A stretch of DNA of 64,000 nucleotides, taken from positions 1 through 64,000 of the forward strand of contig SEMN01001004.1 in assembly GCA_005408345.1 (NCBI GenBank). Reading direction: 5' to 3'. Of this stretch, positions 59,303 to 64,000 are shown in pieces. Below the pieces are notes generated by a model that saw only the letters and a program-made list of their open reading frames with translations, did no database searches and was not told the DNA's origin. The translations under genes and the position numbers were made by a program. The first letter of the stretch is position 1. Each line of letters starts with the position of its first letter. This DNA is from Macquaria australasica. Its lineage: Eukaryota > Chordata > Actinopteri > Centrarchiformes > Percichthyidae.

Positions 59303-60095
59303 CTTCTTCACTCAGCGACAACAAGCAGAAGCTCAGCTGTTCGTCAGCTCCGGTTCTGTTCAGTAGAACCACAGCAGGTTCTTCAGTCCTGTTCTCCAGC
59401 AGAACGTTTCTCTGTCTGATCTGCAACAACACCTGAGATCAGAGTCCACTTCCTCATTGTCTCTAAACATTAACTGATCGACTGTCTCCATGGAAACACA
59501 CACACACACCTGCTTTGTTTACGTCATGTTGTAGATAAACCACGTTTCCCACAATGCCTTTCAACTGATGAAGAAACCAGGAAGAAAGAAACAGACTGAA
59601 AATGGTGGGAAATATTTACAGCTTCCCCCAAAGTTCCTCATGTTTTTGAGTTTTATTCAGATTTAAAACTGAGATGACTTTTATTGATCATTATTGAAAA
59701 TATCAGTTGATCTGCTGATGACAAACGTTACTGAAGTAAATATGAATATCAAGACGTGAACAGACAGAAAGTGTGTGTGTAGAGTAAAAATTTATATTAT
59801 TATAGTATATTATTTACTGCATGTGAGGACAGAGTCATGTGTTTGATTCTATATAATTATAAAACCAGAATAACTCGGATCCAGCTGTTGGTCCCCGTGC
59901 TAACAGCAGGGCGCGCTGTTCGACCTCCGCTCTGCAGCAGCCACTGGACCGACTCTTATTTTTTATTTATTTCCGTCTCTGTTTTGGTTCAGATGTGTTG
60001 CTCTTGTGGCTTTCCAGGGTAATTATTTATAAATATATATTAATTAAAAAAACTGTAAAAATAGTGACACTAAAATAAATATGAAATTAAAATGA

Positions 60096-60256
60096 AAAAA
60101 CATCAACACCATCAACACCATCAACAGCACCAAAACCATCAACAACACCATCATAAACACCATCAACAGCACCAAAACCATCAACAACACCATCATAAAC
60201 ACCATCAACACCATCATCAATACCATCAACAACACCATCATAAACACCATCATCAA
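60096..60256. repeat. minisatellite of CATCAACA and ACCATCATAAAC units
   Basis: CATCAACACCATCAACAGCA is followed by CCAAAACCATCAACAACACC, and the pattern repeats with a period of about 50 bases, ending in CATCATAAACACCAT copies. Confidence 0.9.
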
Positions 60257-60904
60257 CATCATGAAAAGAGACCCAGACTCTCACTGTCTCTCAGTTCACC
60301 ACAGACTGACTGTCCTTCAGCCTCGTTCTGAATCACAGCTGCTTCTTCAAAGGAAACATGGGGACATCATCCTTGTTTTCCTGGAAACTCCTTCAAGGAC
60401 CTCTGGAAGGTGTTGAAGGTCCCCTGGAGGGTCCTCAGACCTCAGTGTGGGAACCTCTGCTGCAGTTAATGAGATATACAAACAGCCAGTGTGACCTTTG
60501 ACCCCGAGTTAAAGGGGAAGATGTTCAGATTCAGAGTCAGTCTCTAACAGTCTCACAGAGGTCAAAGGTCACAGCTCGGCCTCGTTCCCACAATCAGCAG
60601 CAACACGGTGTGTTTTTACTGCTGGGCAGCCGGCCAATCAGATTCAGCCATCTGGCCTGTAGCTGCCTGGTTACCACGGCAACGCCTCGTCTCTGACGTG
60701 TCAACGATCTGATCCAAACACTGTGACATCATGACATCACCAGGATTTACTAGTGATGTCAGCAGAGGGGGCTGCAGTCAGTGAGAGGTTTACACAAAAC
60801 GACAACAGAGAATCCTGCTCTCTGATTGGCTGCTACAATCTTAAACATGAACACCTTTAACTGCAGGTAACTATAGCAACAGTCCTGATAATTCAGACAG
60901 TTAC

Positions 60905-61050
60905 CTGACTCAAGGAAGGTCCTTGAGGATCTTCAAGGCCCCCTGAAACATCTTTATGGACCTCTGGAACATCACCAAGGACTTCTTCTCAATGACACCT
61001 GGAACCCTGTGAAGGCCCCTGAAACTTATTTAAGGCCCCTTGGAACCACT
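60905..61050. repeat. degenerate repeat with AAGGACCTCTGGAACATC units
   Basis: Units of about 22-28 bases such as TGGACCTCTGGAACATCACC and CCCCTGAAACATCTT repeat with many substitutions. Related units occur at 60370-60440 and 62333-62500. Confidence 0.6.
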
Positions 61051-62171
61051 AAACTAGTTTTAAGTTTTATATAATAAAAGAATCCAGTCATGAGCTGCCC
61101 CCTCAGGATGTAGACCGCCTCTCTTCTCACCTTAAACTCTAACATTGAAGGATTTACATTATGGGGACGAGTCCTCACAATGTGACTGTGTCCCACAACG
61201 TGAGTAATACATGTCCACACACACACAGTGTGTTTCCCAGCAGGAAGAAGTCCTGACAGGTCGATCCATCAACACCCCCCCCCTCCCCCCGCTGACCCTC
61301 TGCTGCCCTGCGGCATGCTGGGAGTTGTCACTGGGAACACTGAGTGTAAATCAATGTTAATGTGCAGAAGGGATTAAGCCCTCAGTCTGACCTGTCAGGC
61401 TGCGTACAGATCCTCCACTGAAACCTGACTAACTTTCACAGACAGTAAATAACAACTCAGTAAAACTGCATCACATATATCTGAATGTTTAAACTAATCT
61501 ACAATTAACCTAAAGCTAACACTGGACATTTAAACATAAAATACAACACATTATAATAATAATACATTTAAATTCAGCTGCACATCCTGACTGCAGATGA
61601 AGAGGATTTATTTTGTTTGTTTATGCTGTGGGACATCAGTTCTACTTCTTTCTATAAATCTCATCATTCTGATTTGAGCAGAGCATGAAGAAACATCTGC
61701 TAAGAGAACTGAGAGAGACTAATGTCTGTTTATCATCTGAATCAGAGCGCCACCATCAGGACAAAACCTTAACTTCATACACAGGAAAGATCAACTTTTA
61801 ATGGGCATGAAAGGTTTTTTTCATTTTAAATGTATTTTGTCAGACAGTTCATCATAATGCATTCATATATTTATAATATATTTCATGTTTTTTAAACTTT
61901 TAAATTCATTTTAAACCCGGTTCTTCCTCTCAGCACATGAGACGGTGTCCTGGTGGTCCAGTCCTGTACCAGACTCTCTGTCAGGACATGTTGGAAACAC
62001 AAACACTCTGCATGTCAGGATTTGTCCTGGTGAAGTTTCACTTTCTTTATGACGGACTGGCTGCACTGTAAAAAACATTTAACCTTTTAAACTCTTGAAT
62101 TTGTTCTTAAATTTGAGACCAGTTCCAGTTCTTCATTGAAGACGAGTGACGACCTGAAGACCTGAGTGTAG

Positions 62172-62305
62172 AAACAGACTGAGTGCACCATCAACCGGAC
62201 ACGTCTGTTAGCGTTCTCCTCCACCATCATCACCACCATCACATGATCTGTTGGAAGAACACCATTCATCCCTCCAGTACAGTTCCACACAGCTGTGGTG
62301 GAATG
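62172..62305 (+). repeat. duplicated block, copy 1
   Basis: The sequence from GTTAGCGTTCTCCTCCACCA to TCCAGTACAGTTCCACACAG and CTGTGGTGGAA recurs at 63188-63270, in the same orientation, with a small internal deletion in the second copy. Confidence 0.75.
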
Positions 62306-62332
62306 ACACATGTACCATATGTACGTCATTTA

Positions 62333-62545
62333 GTTGGTCCTGAAACATCTTCAAGGACCCCCAGAGCATTTTCAAAGACCTCTGGTACCTTCCCAAGGAC
62401 TCTTAGAACCCCACGAAGGACGCCTGTAACATCTTCAAGGACTTCTGGAGCCATCTCAAGGCCTCCTGAAACATCTGTCAATGAAGAGGTTCTAAAGATG
62501 TTAGTGGTCAGTGAGAAGATTCTAGGGGTCCCTTAAGAGGTTCTA
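62333..62545. repeat. degenerate CCTC/GGAACATCTTCAAGGA array
   Basis: Units such as GAAACATCTTCAAGGACCCC and TTCAAAGACCTCTGGTACC repeat about eight times with drift. It is the same family as 60905-61050. Confidence 0.65.
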
Positions 62546-62849
62546 ACTGTCACAACTCCAACCAGCTCTGTTTACTCTGCCCAACACTAACTCTCTCTGT
62601 CAATCACCGGATCAGCCTCACAGTATATACCGGTCATCTCCACTCGTTCCCTGCCAGCTTGTCTAGTTTGCATCCACCTGAGGGTTCCTGCATTTGTTCT
62701 GCCTGATCTGACTGTGAACCTGGTTTTGACTCTTACCTTTTTCCTGATTCAGGTAAACATGAACTTTCATCTCAGCCTGTCTGCCTGTGAGTTGTGCTTT
62801 TGGATTCAAGTTTGTTGCTTTTCTGAGCTGTTACACTAGTGGTCTTTTA

Positions 62850-63160
62850 CAAGGTTCTAATGGTCCTGAACTGGCGAAGTTTCTAAAGGTGCTAGGAGGT
62901 TCTAGGGGTCTCTTAGGTAGTTCATTGAGGAAGTACTAGGGGTGGTCTATGTCATCGAGAAGGATTTAGAGGTCCCTGAAGAGATTCTAGTGGTTCTTTA
63001 GAAGGTTCTAGTGGTCACTGATGATGTTCTAGAGGTGCTTTCAGATCTTCTAGTGGTCATTGTGGAGACTCTAGGGTCCTAGGGGTCCTTAAAGGGGTTC
63101 TATTGTCATTGAGGAGGATCTGATGCTTCTCTAGAAGATTTTAGTTTTTTTAGGTGGTTG
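62850..63160. repeat. degenerate array, inverted relative of the previous family
   Basis: Units such as GTTCTAGAGGTGCTTTCAGA and AGGTTCTAGTGGTC repeat about ten times. They are approximate reverse complements of the units at 62333-62545. Confidence 0.65.
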
Positions 63161-63187
63161 AACACCTGTGTTAGATTTTGTAGCAAC

Positions 63188-63270
63188 GTGTTAGACAGCG
63201 TTCTCCACCACCATCATCAAGAATGCCATTCATCGCTCCAGTACAGTTCCACACAGCTGTGGTGGAACAA
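63188..63270 (+). repeat. duplicated block, copy 2
   Basis: This is the second copy of 62172-62305, ending in the identical TCCAGTACAGTTCCACACAG and CTGTGGTGGAA. Confidence 0.75.
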
Positions 63271-63330
63271 CAAGTTCACAAGCAAACTTTACTGACTAAC
63301 GTTCCTGTGTGTAGAAGAAGTGTGTCGTGT

Positions 63331-63465
63331 TGGTTGCAGCTCTTCAGTGAAGCTGTATGATGTTTACACTGAAAACACAACACTGGGCTTTAAACCCAAA
63401 GTTCAGTCTGACAGGTTCTTTGGAAACGTTGAGATCTCCACTAGAATTTAAAATAAAGTTTTGTG
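63331..63465 (+). repeat. dispersed repeat, copy 2
   Basis: GTTGCAGCTCTTCAGTGAAG at the start and GAAACGTTGAGATCTCCACT with AATAAAGTTTTGTG at the end match the repeat at 15055-15240. Confidence 0.6.
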
Positions 63466-63519
63466 AGTTTGAATGAAGCTGGTTAAAGGGTTAAATTTAA
63501 CTGTCAGAGGACACACCCA

Positions 63520-63985
63520 CTGCTCTCTCTCTCTCCTCTCAGTCAGTGTGTGTGTGTGTGTCTCTCTCTCCTCTCAGTCAGTGTGTGTGTGTGTGTCTCT
63601 CTCTCCTCTCAGTCAGTGTGTGTGTGTGTGTCTCTCTCTCCTCTCAGTCAGTGTGTGTGTGTGTGTCTCTCTCTCTCCTCTCAGTCAGTGTGTGTGTGTG
63701 TGTCTCTCTCTCCTCTCAGTCAGTGTGTGTCTCTCGCTCTCTCTCTCTCTCCTCTCAGTCAGTGTGTGTGTGTGTGTCTCTCTCTCCTCTCAGTCAGTGT
63801 GTGTGTGTCTCTCTCTCCTCTCAGTCAGTGTGTGTCTCTCGCTCTCTCTCTCTCTCCTCTCAGTCAGTGTGTGTGTGTGTCTCTCTCTCCTCTCAGTCAG
63901 TGTGTGTCTCTTGCTCTCGCTCTCTCTCTCCTCTCAGTCAGTGTGTGTCTCTCGCTCTCTCTCTCCTCTCAGTCAGTGTGTGTCT
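63520..63985 (+). repeat. minisatellite of splice-acceptor-like units
   Basis: About fourteen copies of a unit made of CTCTCTCTCCTCTCAG, TCA and a GT run follow one another. Each unit has a pyrimidine tract followed by CAG. The last unit ends TCTCGTCCAG and is followed by GATGAA at the window edge, which could be the start of a real exon. Confidence 0.9.
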
Positions 63986-64000
63986 CTCGTCCAGGATGAA

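Larger units (their letters stand above)
59310..63480. other. region upstream of the tetraspanin gene, no gene recognised
   Basis: It should contain the tetraspanin promoter; an ETS-like CACTTCCTC lies near 59448. No coding exon is recognised beyond that. Most identifiable content is degenerate tandem repeats and duplicated blocks, listed separately. Confidence 0.45.

Overview
The window looks like nuclear DNA of a teleost fish, probably a percomorph type. Genes are split into many short GT-AG exons, microsatellites and minisatellites are abundant, LINE and DNA-transposon remnants are present, and the recognisable genes match vertebrate families. Everything was read by eye from the sequence; family names rest on remembered conservation, not on a search.

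Layout. 1-955 is a minisatellite. mtx1 (metaxin-1, + strand) runs from 4677 to 9064 without a recognisable first coding exon. thbs3 (thrombospondin-3, + strand) runs from 12222 to 28132; all 23 coding exons can be joined into a 951-residue protein, and its introns hold several very large tandem arrays. After a gene-poor stretch with dispersed repeats and a decayed minus-strand LINE (33730-36045) comes hjv (hemojuvelin, + strand, 36853-38952, 432 residues). This mtx1-thbs3-hjv set is consistent with the human 1q21-22 neighbourhood.

The right half looks immune-related. A small secreted protein gene (43857-45623, + strand, 158 residues) has its start codon split by an intron and AU-rich elements in its 3' UTR; I cannot name it, but a short helical cytokine is the best guess. 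Facing it is a minus-strand receptor gene with a V-type Ig domain ending in a J-like motif, a C1-type domain and a transmembrane exon (49698-52020, last exon unresolved). Next is a minus-strand CD37/CD82-type tetraspanin (53549-59302, 312 residues) with an unusual acidic tyrosine/histidine-rich tail. Its third coding exon is separated from the second by a Harbinger-like element and a LINE whose catalytic segment is inverted in place. From about 59.4 kb to the end I find only repeats; the last 450 bases are an array of splice-acceptor-like units.

No wholly new system is evident. The best leads are the unnamed cytokine-like gene and its neighbouring V-C1 receptor, the thbs3 introns in which repeats have copied a splice donor or extend an open frame, and the hjv protein that lacks the expected furin site.
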